From the NCBI RefSeq assembly GCF_013359775.1, contig NZ_JABMCI010000052.1, forward strand, positions 62,001-126,000: a DNA stretch of 64,000 nt, written 5' to 3'. The translations under genes were made by a program, and so were the position numbers. Origin of the DNA: Cellulomonas humilata. Its GTDB lineage: Bacteria; Actinomycetota; Actinomycetes; Actinomycetales; Cellulomonadaceae. Positions 1 through 7,631 of the stretch are shown in pieces (position 1 is the stretch's first letter; each line of letters begins with the position of its first letter). A model generated the notes under the pieces. It ran no database searches. It was given only the letters and a program-made list of their open reading frames with translations, and had not been told where the DNA came from.

Positions 1-149
1 TGCAGATGGGCGAAGACGTCGCCTTCACGCGCGCACTAGACCGAACGAGTGATATACACGCCTATTGCTCGGCTGGAGTCTTGAGTATAAATCACTCTTG
101 TAACATCCCTCGTGACGCTCGAATGGTCGGGCAAGTGAAGGGTGGAAGC

Positions 150-2507
150 GTGAGCAATCGGACAAAGCGATGGCCCGCGATGATGCGGGCAGGCAGTAGC
201 GCGGCGGGTGTCGCATTGCTTGTCAGCGCAGCTTCGGCGGCGACGGGAAGTGAGGCAACCAGTGCGGCTCCCCCGGGGCTGGTGCAAAGTGCGTCAATCT
301 CGACGCCCGCGCTTGCGCGAGTGATTGGGGGACCGACGTTAAGCGCAGCCAGCGGCGCCACAGCCAGCGCGCTGCCCTCAGCTAGTACCGCGTCGGTGTT
401 CCTGGCTGCATCGGCGGACGAGCTTGCCTACGCCGTGGCGGCCGCCAATGCCTCCCAGACCAACACGATCGCGATCGTGGCGAGCTCAGGCAGCGATGGA
501 GGCGCTGTCTTGGCGCAGCTCGCGCCTTTTGCTCCGGACACGATCAGGCTCGTTGGCAGACCCGCTAGTTTCTCGCCTTCGTTGCTCCAGTCACTCGCGG
601 GGGCATACACGGTCGACGACGACCTCGTCGCCTCGACCCCGACGGGTTGGACGCTCGCAGCTACCGAACCCTCGCGCCGCGAACGCGTAGTCGTCGGAAA
701 CACTACGATCGCGGGCTCTGTGGAGATCGCCACGACGCTGGCTGTCGCCACAGGCGCAGCCTTGCTCGTTCTCGATGGAACCGACGGTGGGACCGAGGTC
801 TCTGCCATCCTCGACGACACCGCGAACACGCAGGTCACCATCGTGGGTGAGGGGGCGCTGACCGCAGCTGACGCGCTCGGCGAGTCAGCCGTGAACCGTG
901 TGGTGAACATCCCCATCTCTGACCTGAACGGCGCCGAGCGCAACGTTGCCGCCCAGATCATCGGGGCGGGCGCTAGCGTCCGGAAGATTGTTGCCGCCCC
1001 GTCACGCAGCACTGCCTCGCTGGCATCAGCCGCGCGGATTGCCCGGGAGTTCGGCGCCGTCCCGATGAGCCAAGCCTCTGCCGTCACGTATGCCGGACTA
1101 CTCGCACAACCGATCACTGACGTGAGCAGCACGGGTGTCGGCGCGACGGAGACTCTTGCGGCCGCCGTTGAAGACGCACAACGCGTGTTCCCTGCCTTGC
1201 CGGCATGGAGAGTGACCGACACCGCTACGGGCGCAGACGACTTCTCGATCAGTTACACCGCGGTTCCGGGCGCAGCTACCTACACCGCGTATGACGGCTA
1301 CGGCGAGCCTGTGGCCTCTTCGAACACCACAACACTCGTCGTGCCTGGCGTTGCTAGCGCGGTGGCGATCGTCGCCGAATCAAGTTCGTTTGACTACCTC
1401 GGAACACTTCAGTACAAGGTGAACGAGTACCGCACAGAGGCCGACAGGCCGACTGCAGTCATCGCATCCACCTCGCAGGCGAGCAACAACTCCATAGTGT
1501 TCCTCGGCGCCGCGGGCCTCCCGCGACTTGTCACACGCACCGCCATCCCGATCACCGGCGAGATGCCCGATCCTGACAACACAACCACCGAAGTGGCGAT
1601 CACATGTGCGCCTACGTTCACGGACGATGTCCTGGACCCGACTTTGCAACATCAATACAACCTCGTCACTCTCAGCCAGAGCCCGACGGCGTGCGGGCAG
1701 CCGGGGTCTGCAGGTGATGCAGTCGTGCGCGACGTCGGCGGCGTCACCTTCCCTGCCACGGAGTATCCGATGCTGGGTGCCGAGCGCGCTAACGGGATCG
1801 CGGCATCGACCCCAGATGTGGATCGTGCGGCGTCGCGCTCGCTCGTCCAGCAGGCCATCGCAGCCAGGGCGAACGACACGGCCATCGGAGACAGCGGTAG
1901 GGCCTTCGCGCCAGGCGACGATTGGGCACCCATCCGCTTCCGCTATCAGGCGTTTATTCCGGAGACCATCCTGTGGGCCCCCGGAAGCACGGGATCGCTC
2001 GGCCGACCCTGGCAGTACTTCGGGGGTGACGGTCGATCGCTCGACCCCAACGGGAGTTACAGATACCGGCAGGACGCGACTGTCTACTTCGGTTCAGCTC
2101 ACAACATCTCCTACACCGAGTGGATGGGGACGTCGCACAAGTACGCCTGCCGCTGGCCGAACGGCACGGACTGTGTTCACCAACAGACGGCAACGGCGTC
2201 CACCTCCGAGCTCACGCTTCGCGCCCCGTCACACACCAACACGTCGGCCAAGTTCGCATTCACGAACGCTGCCAGCAATCCGCTCCATGCCGCGGCTCCA
2301 GCAATCAACGCGGACATCGGCTTCCACTTGAACCCTGGTGGGACCACTATCCGGGGTAGCCACGACTCGATGCCGCGACACGAGATCTGGTTCACGGTCG
2401 AGGGATGGAACGAGTGGTACCACGCCTACTCGAGCACGTTCTACACGGCCGCTTGCCTTCTGGACGTAGCGCCCGCGTGCACGACCCGGTTCAACGTCGG
2501 GATCTAG
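150..2507 (+). CDS. Secreted protein with a C-terminal DUF3238-like domain
   Basis: The frame is open from base 6, but the GTG at 150 is the better start: it follows a purine-rich AAGGGTGGAAG and opens directly into a basic stretch, a hydrophobic segment and an Ala-rich cleavage region, which is a signal peptide. This gives 785 residues. The middle (about residues 90-350) has repeated alternating beta/alpha segments that loosely recall cell-wall-binding repeat 2 proteins. The last 200 residues, with GGDGRS, GTSHKY, IRGSHDSMPRHE and a final W/Y-rich stretch, resemble DUF3238-type exported domains; this is recognition from memory, not a search. No catalytic function can be given. It is less GC-rich than the genes to the right and lies beside an integrase, which suggests acquisition by transfer. 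Confidence 0.7.
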   Translation: MSNRTKRWPAMMRAGSSAAGVALLVSAASAATGSEATSAAPPGLVQSASISTPALARVIGGPTLSAASGATASALPSASTASVFLAASADELAYAVAAANASQTNTIAIVASSGSDGGAVLAQLAPFAPDTIRLVGRPASFSPSLLQSLAGAYTVDDDLVASTPTGWTLAATEPSRRERVVVGNTTIAGSVEIATTLAVATGAALLVLDGTDGGTEVSAILDDTANTQVTIVGEGALTAADALGESAVNRVVNIPISDLNGAERNVAAQIIGAGASVRKIVAAPSRSTASLASAARIAREFGAVPMSQASAVTYAGLLAQPITDVSSTGVGATETLAAAVEDAQRVFPALPAWRVTDTATGADDFSISYTAVPGAATYTAYDGYGEPVASSNTTTLVVPGVASAVAIVAESSSFDYLGTLQYKVNEYRTEADRPTAVIASTSQASNNSIVFLGAAGLPRLVTRTAIPITGEMPDPDNTTTEVAITCAPTFTDDVLDPTLQHQYNLVTLSQSPTACGQPGSAGDAVVRDVGGVTFPATEYPMLGAERANGIAASTPDVDRAASRSLVQQAIAARANDTAIGDSGRAFAPGDDWAPIRFRYQAFIPETILWAPGSTGSLGRPWQYFGGDGRSLDPNGSYRYRQDATVYFGSAHNISYTEWMGTSHKYACRWPNGTDCVHQQTATASTSELTLRAPSHTNTSAKFAFTNAASNPLHAAAPAINADIGFHLNPGGTTIRGSHDSMPRHEIWFTVEGWNEWYHAYSSTFYTAACLLDVAPACTTRFNVGI

Positions 2508-2511
2508 GTTC

Positions 2512-2548
2512 AGCTGGACGGTCCGGCGCAACGCCGGGCCGTCCAGCT
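2512..2548 (+). terminator. Hairpin after the secreted-protein gene
   Basis: Two 17-base arms (2512-2528 and 2532-2548) pair with one G-T wobble around a 3-base loop, starting 5 bases after the stop codon. There is no T-run, as is common for terminators of high-GC actinobacteria. Confidence 0.65.
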
Positions 2549-2572
2549 CCGCTTCCAAACTAGAGTGGGACG

Positions 2573-3049
2573 ATGGTCAGACTTCGCGATTGGCTCGTCG
2601 CCGGGGCCGTCGTGCCGGCTGCGATGGTCCTCCTACCCGGCATCGTCGTGATCTTCAGCATGGGAGTTGACGACGCGGTATCGACCATGGGTGTCATCTT
2701 GCTGTCGATGGTGCTCCTGGTGCCGCCCGGCGCGCTTCTCGGCGCAATTCTGGGCATGATCGTGTTAGTTCTCGCGCGGCGCCTGCCAGCGCCGGGTCAT
2801 CCAGATCGGCGCCCAGCACTGGTCCGCGCAAGCGTCGGGACAGCACTCGTTTCAGTCTGCGCATGCGTGACATTGCTTCGCTTCACGGCTAGCGACGGGT
2901 TGGCTTGGTATGAGTTACTCGCCTATGGCGCGGCATTCGCAACCATTCCTACGGCGCTCGCAATCATCGCCTTTCGTCGCTGGCGACCGACGCCTGCACG
3001 CGCTGCTGGCGCGCCAAATCGCGAGGCACCAAGCGCTACCTCGCCATAG
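2573..3049 (+). CDS. Small hypothetical membrane protein
   Basis: A 158-residue protein with four hydrophobic segments (about residues 8-30, 36-60, 82-102 and 110-130) and a charged, Ala/Pro-rich C-terminus, so probably a four-helix inner-membrane protein. It starts 25 bases after the hairpin at 2512-2548, so it is probably transcribed separately from the secreted-protein gene. I do not recognise a family. An imperfect inverted repeat at 3027-3061 spans its stop codon and may end the transcript. Composition is like the upstream gene, so it probably belongs to the same island. Confidence 0.6.
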   Translation: MVRLRDWLVAGAVVPAAMVLLPGIVVIFSMGVDDAVSTMGVILLSMVLLVPPGALLGAILGMIVLVLARRLPAPGHPDRRPALVRASVGTALVSVCACVTLLRFTASDGLAWYELLAYGAAFATIPTALAIIAFRRWRPTPARAAGAPNREAPSATSP

Positions 3050-3347
3050 CGCGTCTTGGTGTGTACCGCGTAGGTCCACACCTCGTGCCGGCCGGACGAG
3101 AATCATCGGTCCACCAACGATCGACCTGTCAGTGCGGGTCACGCAGCCGACCAGCGCGACCCGTCGACAGGTTTACTGTTAGCAGGTTTGCGCTGTAGGG
3201 GCCAGATCGCCTGCTGCTGACTGCCCGACTGCTTGGCCGACCTGCATGCACGTACGTCAGCAGGTGCCGAGAAGTAGCCGCCCACAAGGGAAGGCATGTC
3301 GAGGAGGCTCGCGTCCGTCACACGAGACTCGCATCTGGGTGGGGGAC
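3050..3347. other. Intergenic stretch downstream of the integrase
   Basis: No convincing gene was found. It lies between convergent genes (the membrane protein on plus, the integrase on minus). Apart from the imperfect hairpin at 3027-3061 no signal stands out; short open frames here lack ribosome-binding sites and actinobacterial codon usage. Confidence 0.5.
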
Positions 3348-4469
3348 TTAGGTTTCGGGCGCCATATCGTCGGACGAATCGGCGCTAGCCAAGCGGGACA
3401 ATGCGTAAGCGATAACACGGTCGCGATCGGCCGCGGCGTGCTGGTAGCGCATTGCCATGGCTGGCGTCGTGTGCCCGAGCCTCGCCATCAGCTCTGCGAC
3501 TGTGGCGCCGGAAGCTGCTGCGAGCACGGCACCCGTATGTCTGAGCGCATGGAACGACAGATCCGGACGCCCAGCAGCGAGTTTGGCTCTCGCAAATGGT
3601 CCGCGGAAGCGGTGCGGGGACAGCTGGAGGCTGACGCTCCGCGTATCCGGGAAGAGCAACGCGTCTGGCCGTACTCCGACGCGTTCACGGATGTGCTTCG
3701 CGAGAAGCGGCAGCAGATGGGGAGGGATGGCCACGTCGCGTGCACCGGCATCGGTCTTCGGGGTGTCCACCACAGGCACACCGGTCAGCCAGGTCACTCC
3801 CCTGCGGACACGGACCACCCCGGCATCGAGATCGAGGTCGGCGCGCCGCAGCTCCGTGACCTCCCCGAAGCGGAGCGCGCACCAGGCCCCGAGAAGGATC
3901 ATCGGCTGGAACTGGGCGTCGACCGCCTTGGTGAGCGCCTCGAGCTCCGCCAGCGAGGCAGGTCGGATGTTCTTCGAACGCCGGCCGACTGATCCGGCAC
4001 CCTCGACGCGGCACGGGCTCGACTCGATCAGCGTCTGACGCCAGGCGGTATTCAGCATGGTGCGGAACAGCGCGTAGACGTGAGCGCGTTCTGTGCGCCG
4101 ATCGGGCAGGAGCGTCCCGTACCACTCGCTCACGGTCGCCGGCTTGATGTCGACCAACCGGACGTCACCCCACGTCGGCTCGAGTGCCTTGACGAACTGC
4201 CGGGTGTAGAGCGTTCGGGTCGACTCCTTGAGGTCGCGCTGCTCGAGCCAACGCCTGCCGAACTCGCCAAACGTCGTCACGACGGCGGTCGGGTTGACCT
4301 TGCCCTCGCCGATGAGGACGCGCTGCTTGGCGAGCCACGCCGTCGCTTGAGCCTTCGTTCCGAAGGTGTCCGGCGCGGTGATCGACTGCTCGGCTCCGGG
4401 CACCTGATAGCGGGCCTGGTAGCGGCCGCTGGGAAGCTTCCGGACCGACCCGAAGTCACGTCGAGACAC
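3348..4469 (-). CDS. int: Tyrosine-type site-specific recombinase (integrase)
   Basis: A 373-residue phage/ICE-type integrase that catalyses recombination between attP and attB. The N-terminal arm-binding domain comes first (SGRYQARYQVPG, about residues 12-50), then a SAM-like core-binding domain (about 65-150, FGEFGRRWLEQRDLKEST), then the catalytic domain. The catalytic residues are visible: Arg in CALRFGEV, Lys in DTPKTDAGAR, HALRH (His-x-x-Arg), LGHTTP (second His), and Tyr in AMRYQHA. It therefore looks intact. Its start lies about 150 bases from a tRNA 3'-end remnant and next to direct repeats that could be its arm sites, as expected for an integrase at the edge of its element. No excisionase gene was recognised in the window. 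Confidence 0.93.
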   Translation of the reverse strand: MSRRDFGSVRKLPSGRYQARYQVPGAEQSITAPDTFGTKAQATAWLAKQRVLIGEGKVNPTAVVTTFGEFGRRWLEQRDLKESTRTLYTRQFVKALEPTWGDVRLVDIKPATVSEWYGTLLPDRRTERAHVYALFRTMLNTAWRQTLIESSPCRVEGAGSVGRRSKNIRPASLAELEALTKAVDAQFQPMILLGAWCALRFGEVTELRRADLDLDAGVVRVRRGVTWLTGVPVVDTPKTDAGARDVAIPPHLLPLLAKHIRERVGVRPDALLFPDTRSVSLQLSPHRFRGPFARAKLAAGRPDLSFHALRHTGAVLAAASGATVAELMARLGHTTPAMAMRYQHAAADRDRVIAYALSRLASADSSDDMAPET

Positions 4470-4486
4470 CTTTTGAACCTTTCCGG

Positions 4487-4566
4487 CGTGCCAGATACGT
4501 GCCAGAAGTCGGCGAAATCTGGTTCAACGGGGTTCACGTTATCACCCGCAAAAGGTACGCAAAGGT
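4487..4566. repeat. Direct repeats next to the integrase (candidate arm-type sites)
   Basis: Two short repeat families lie between the integrase start and the tRNA remnant: CGTGCCAGA at 4487-4495 and 4498-4506 (11-base period), and GCAAAAGGT / GCAAAGGT at 4548-4556 and 4559-4566 (again about 11 bases). Helically phased repeats here are typical of integrase arm-binding sites. Function is inferred from position. Confidence 0.4.
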
Positions 4567-4621
4567 GCAGGTCAGAGGCGCATTCGGTCCGCTCGGTTCA
4601 TCTCCGTTCATAGGCCACTTC

Positions 4622-4649
4622 GAAGGTTCGAGTCCTTTCGCGGGCACCA
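4622..4649 (+). other. attR: 3' end of a tRNA gene, probable att site
   Basis: Positions 4622-4638 form a T-arm (GAAGG, loop TTCGAGT, CCTTT with a closing G-T pair). It is followed by a 7-base acceptor strand CGCGGGC, discriminator A and an encoded CCA at 4647-4649. The matching 5' acceptor GCCCGCG, D-arm and anticodon arm are absent in the preceding 80 bases. Integrases commonly target tRNA 3' ends, leaving one intact gene and one 3' copy, so this is probably the right-hand att core. The tRNA identity cannot be read; the T-arm and acceptor resemble some tRNA-Arg genes. Confidence 0.65.
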
Positions 4650-4697
4650 CACAGCAGCAGGACGGTCATCGGCGCGCAGACGGGCGCGCCGCGCTCG

Positions 4698-5684
4698 TCA
4701 GGCCTCGTCGAGCCGGGTGCGCAGCTCGTCGTCGAGCACGAGGTCGAGCGCGCCCAACGACTCGTCGAGCTGTGCGACAGAGTGGGCGCCGACGATCGGG
4801 ATGACGGGCGTCGACCCACCGAGCAGCCACGCGAGCGCGACCTGGTTCGCCGTGGCGCCGACGTCGCGCGCGACCTCGTGCAGCACCTCGACCCGACGCC
4901 GGCTGCTCGGGTGGTCGGCGCCGCCGAACAGCGGCTTGTCGGCGCGCGTGAAGGCACCCTGGTGGAGCGGCGAGTACACGGTCACGGCGAGCGGCGGGCG
5001 GCCGTCGACCCCCGTGGACGCGGCGTAGTCGAGCAGGTCGCCCGATACCCAGTTGGACCGGAACGGCGTCGGGCTCGGGTAGACGTAGCCGCCCTGCTGC
5101 TGGACCAGGCCGTACGGCTCGACGCCCAGGCGGGCGGCGGTCTCGCGTGCCTCGACGACGCGCCACGTCGTGACGTTGGAGATGCCCGGCACGCCGACCA
5201 CCCCGTCGGCCACGAGCTTGCCGAATGCTCCGACCGTCTCCTCCAGCGCGGTGTCGCGGTCGTCCACGTGCCCGTAGAGGACGTCGAGCCGGTCGACGCC
5301 CAGGTGGCGCAGGCTCGTGGCGGCCTCACGGTGGATGGTCTCGGCGCTCAGACCCTGGTAGTTCGTCGGAGGTGTGCCCGAGAGCGGCAGCGCCGGGTCC
5401 TTCTTGGCGGCGCCGCACTTCGTCGCGATGCGGACGCGGTCCCGCAGCCCCCGCGAGGCCAGCCAGGCGCCGATCACGTCCTCGCTCTCGTGCCCGTGGC
5501 CGCCCGCGTCCCAGGCGTTGTAGTTGTTCGCGGTGTCGAGGAACGTGCCGCCGGCATCCACGAAGCGGTCGAGGACGTCGAACGCCACCTCGCGCGGGGT
5601 GTGCGTGCCGAAGCGCATGGTGCCGAGGCACAGGACGCTGACGTCGGTGGAGGTGGGGCCGGAGCCGATGGTGCGCTGCTGCAT
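4698..5684 (-). CDS. Aldo/keto reductase
   Basis: A 328-residue (alpha/beta)8-barrel NADPH-dependent oxidoreductase, the usual length for the family. The start has GAGGAG 7 bases upstream. Visible features are an N-terminal beta strand followed by LCLGTMRFG, the catalytic Asp/Tyr region FLDTANNYNAW, the Lys region RIATKCG, the partner His in DVLYGHVDD, and the GISNVTTW cofactor segment. The substrate is unknown. It is divergent from a MocR regulator with 74 bases between the starts, so that regulator may control it. It is the first chromosomal gene to the right of the putative att site. Confidence 0.88.
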   Translation of the reverse strand: MQQRTIGSGPTSTDVSVLCLGTMRFGTHTPREVAFDVLDRFVDAGGTFLDTANNYNAWDAGGHGHESEDVIGAWLASRGLRDRVRIATKCGAAKKDPALPLSGTPPTNYQGLSAETIHREAATSLRHLGVDRLDVLYGHVDDRDTALEETVGAFGKLVADGVVGVPGISNVTTWRVVEARETAARLGVEPYGLVQQQGGYVYPSPTPFRSNWVSGDLLDYAASTGVDGRPPLAVTVYSPLHQGAFTRADKPLFGGADHPSSRRRVEVLHEVARDVGATANQVALAWLLGGSTPVIPIVGAHSVAQLDESLGALDLVLDDELRTRLDEA

Positions 5685-5758
5685 GGTGATCTCCTCGTGC
5701 GTTCTGGTGACAGGTTCGACGCTAGGCCTGCAGCGGACCGGGACTATGGTCCATTCCT
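5685..5758. promoter_or_regulatory. Divergent promoter region between AKR and MocR genes
   Basis: The 74 bases hold both upstream regions. An imperfect dyad GGACTATGGTCC (about 5740-5751) sits just before the MocR start and could be an autoregulatory site. MocR proteins usually bind such divergent spacers, but the site itself is a guess. Confidence 0.3.
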
Positions 5759-7183
5759 GTGGCAGGCGACCAGACCAATCGGTGGGTCGGCGACGCGCTC
5801 GTCACCATCGAGGGCGGCCAGCCGGTGCACGTCGCGCTCGAGCAGGCACTGCGCGCCGCGGTCCGCGAGGGACGACTCCGCCCGGGCGACCCGGTGCCGC
5901 CGAGCAGAGCACTGGCCCGCGACCTGGGCGTCTCGCGCTGGGTGGTGACGCAGGCGTACGGGAGCCTCGTGGCCGAGGGCGTGCTGGACGCCCGCACGGG
6001 CGCGGGCACCCGGGTCGCGTCCACGTCGTGGCCCACCCGCACGCCCACCCGAGCTCCTGATCGCGCGGTCCGTCCGCGGCCCGCGTTCGACCTCGGGCCG
6101 GGTGTGCCGGACCTGCGCCACCTGCCGCGCGCTGCCTGGGTCTCGGCGGTGCGCACGGCCGTGGCGTCCGCGACCGCCGGCGACCTCGTCGCGCCGGACC
6201 CTCGCGGCGTGCCCTCGCTGCGGCAGGCGCTGGCCGATCGGCTGGCCGTGACGCGTGCGGTGCTCGTCGATGCGGACGCCGTCGTCGTGACGCACGGCGC
6301 TGCGGACGGCATGACGCGCCTGGCGCGGTCGCTGCGTGCCGCGGGCCACGACTCCGTGCTCGTCGAGGACCCGAGCTGGCCGCGGCTGCGCGACGTCGCC
6401 GCGGCTGCCGGCCTGCATCCGGTGCCGGTACCGGTCGACGAGAGCGGCGTGGACTCCCGTGCGCTCGTGGAGGCGGCCGAACGCACCGGAGCTCGTACCG
6501 CGCTGGTGACGCCCTCGCACCAGTTCCCGGTCGGCGCCGCGCTCGTCCCGGCGCGGCGCGAGGCGCTCGTCCGATGGGCCCGCTCCGTCGACGGAGTGAT
6601 CATCGAGGACGACTACGACGCCGAGTTCCGCTACGACCGCCGCCCCGTGGCGGCCCTGCGCGCGCTCGCGCCCGACCGCGTCGCACTGGTGGGCTCGTGG
6701 AGCAAGACGCTCGCCCCGGGGCTCGGCATCGGGTGGCTGGTCCCTCCTGACGACGTCCCCGCCGCGCGCGCGGGGCTCGACGTCGACGCGAGCGCTCCCC
6801 CGTCGCTGCACCAGCTCGCCTGCGCGGCACTGCTCACCGACGGGGGTTACGACCGGCACCTGCGTTCGGCCCGCGCTCGGTACCGGCGCCGACGGGCGGC
6901 TCTGCTCGCCGCGCTCGAGCGATGGCTGCCGGGCCTGCCCGTGACGGGGCTCGCCGCGGGACTGCACGTCGTGCTGGGGCTGCCGCCCGGAGTCGACGAG
7001 GACCGCGTGGCCCGGCTGGCTGCGCGACGCGACGTGCGCGTGGTTCCGGCAGGTCGCTATCGCGTCGGGACCTCGGCCCGCCCCCCGGCGCTCGTCGTCG
7101 GGTACGGCAACCTGGTCGACGCGCGGCTGGACGAGGCGGTGGCCCGCCTGGCCGCAGCCGTCAGTGAGGCGGCGCCGAACTGA
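5759..7183 (+). CDS. MocR/PdxR-family regulator (GntR DNA-binding domain fused to an aminotransferase fold)
   Basis: A 474-residue protein. Residues 1-80 are a GntR winged helix (LRPGDPVPPSRALARDLGVSRWVVTQAYGSL). Residues about 105-470 are a fold-type I aminotransferase domain with the PLP-binding region, DDYDAEFRYDR, and the Schiff-base lysine in GSWSKTLAPGLGIGW. MocR proteins use bound PLP or its amino-acid adduct as effector, often for vitamin B6 or GABA-type metabolism. No pdxS/pdxT genes are nearby, so the target is more likely the divergent aldo/keto reductase. The GTG start lacks a clear Shine-Dalgarno. Its 3' end overlaps the convergent MerR gene by 23 bases. Confidence 0.9.
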   Translation: MAGDQTNRWVGDALVTIEGGQPVHVALEQALRAAVREGRLRPGDPVPPSRALARDLGVSRWVVTQAYGSLVAEGVLDARTGAGTRVASTSWPTRTPTRAPDRAVRPRPAFDLGPGVPDLRHLPRAAWVSAVRTAVASATAGDLVAPDPRGVPSLRQALADRLAVTRAVLVDADAVVVTHGAADGMTRLARSLRAAGHDSVLVEDPSWPRLRDVAAAAGLHPVPVPVDESGVDSRALVEAAERTGARTALVTPSHQFPVGAALVPARREALVRWARSVDGVIIEDDYDAEFRYDRRPVAALRALAPDRVALVGSWSKTLAPGLGIGWLVPPDDVPAARAGLDVDASAPPSLHQLACAALLTDGGYDRHLRSARARYRRRRAALLAALERWLPGLPVTGLAAGLHVVLGLPPGVDEDRVARLAARRDVRVVPAGRYRVGTSARPPALVVGYGNLVDARLDEAVARLAAAVSEAAPN

Positions 7184-7574
7184 GCGCGGGAGCGTGGGCG
7201 CCCTCCAGAACGGCGGTCGCGTGCTCGGTCCGCTGGAGGTACTCGCACAGGGTGCGGCGGCTCCTGGTCAGGCAGGCGATCCGCTCGTCGAGCCCAGTGA
7301 GCTCCTCGGCGAGCATCTGGGCAACCTGTCGGGTGCACGACGCGGCGAGCCCGTCGGCCCGGGTGTCCTCGAGGTCGAGCAGCACCCTGGCCAGCCGGGT
7401 CGGCACGCCGGCGCGGACCAGGCCGACGACCTGCTCGACGCGGGCGACGTCCCGATCGTCATAGGTGCGGTACGTGTTCGTGGTGCGGGCCGGCGAGATG
7501 AGGCCCTGCTCCTCGTAGTACCGCAGCAGTCGGGTGGAGACCCCGGTGCGGCGGGAGAGCTCACCGATCTTCAC
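7161..7574 (-). CDS. MerR-family transcriptional regulator
   Basis: A 137-residue protein with the classic N-terminal MerR helix-turn-helix and wing (KIGELSRRTGVSTRLLRYYEEQGL, then YRTYDDRDV) and a C-terminal antiparallel coiled coil (about residues 75-125). Two cysteines in the C-terminal half (CTRQ, and CLTRS/CEYL) are not in a metal-binding arrangement I recognise, so the effector is probably an organic compound. It is divergent from an MFS exporter whose promoter contains a MerR-type dyad, so it very likely controls that pump. Confidence 0.9.
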   Translation of the reverse strand: MKIGELSRRTGVSTRLLRYYEEQGLISPARTTNTYRTYDDRDVARVEQVVGLVRAGVPTRLARVLLDLEDTRADGLAASCTRQVAQMLAEELTGLDERIACLTRSRRTLCEYLQRTEHATAVLEGAHAPALSSAPPH

Positions 7575-7592
7575 GACGGTCCTCCGGTCCGC

Positions 7593-7624
7593 TTGACCTT
7601 CACACTGATGTCAAAGTCTAGCGT
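7593..7624 (+). promoter_or_regulatory. MerR-type promoter of the MFS pump
   Basis: TTGACC (7593-7598) and TAGCGT (7619-7624) are separated by 20 bases, the over-long spacing of MerR-activated promoters. The dyad TTGAC...GTCAA (arms 7593-7597 and 7610-7614) lies in the spacer. The predicted transcription start falls at or within a base or two of the ATG at 7632, so the mRNA is probably leaderless. Confidence 0.6.
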
Positions 7625-7631
7625 CGCTCAC

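Noticed and set aside
4575..4650. A complete tRNA gene
   Set aside because: Only the T-arm and the 3' acceptor strand are present; no matching 5' acceptor, D-arm or anticodon arm can be drawn.
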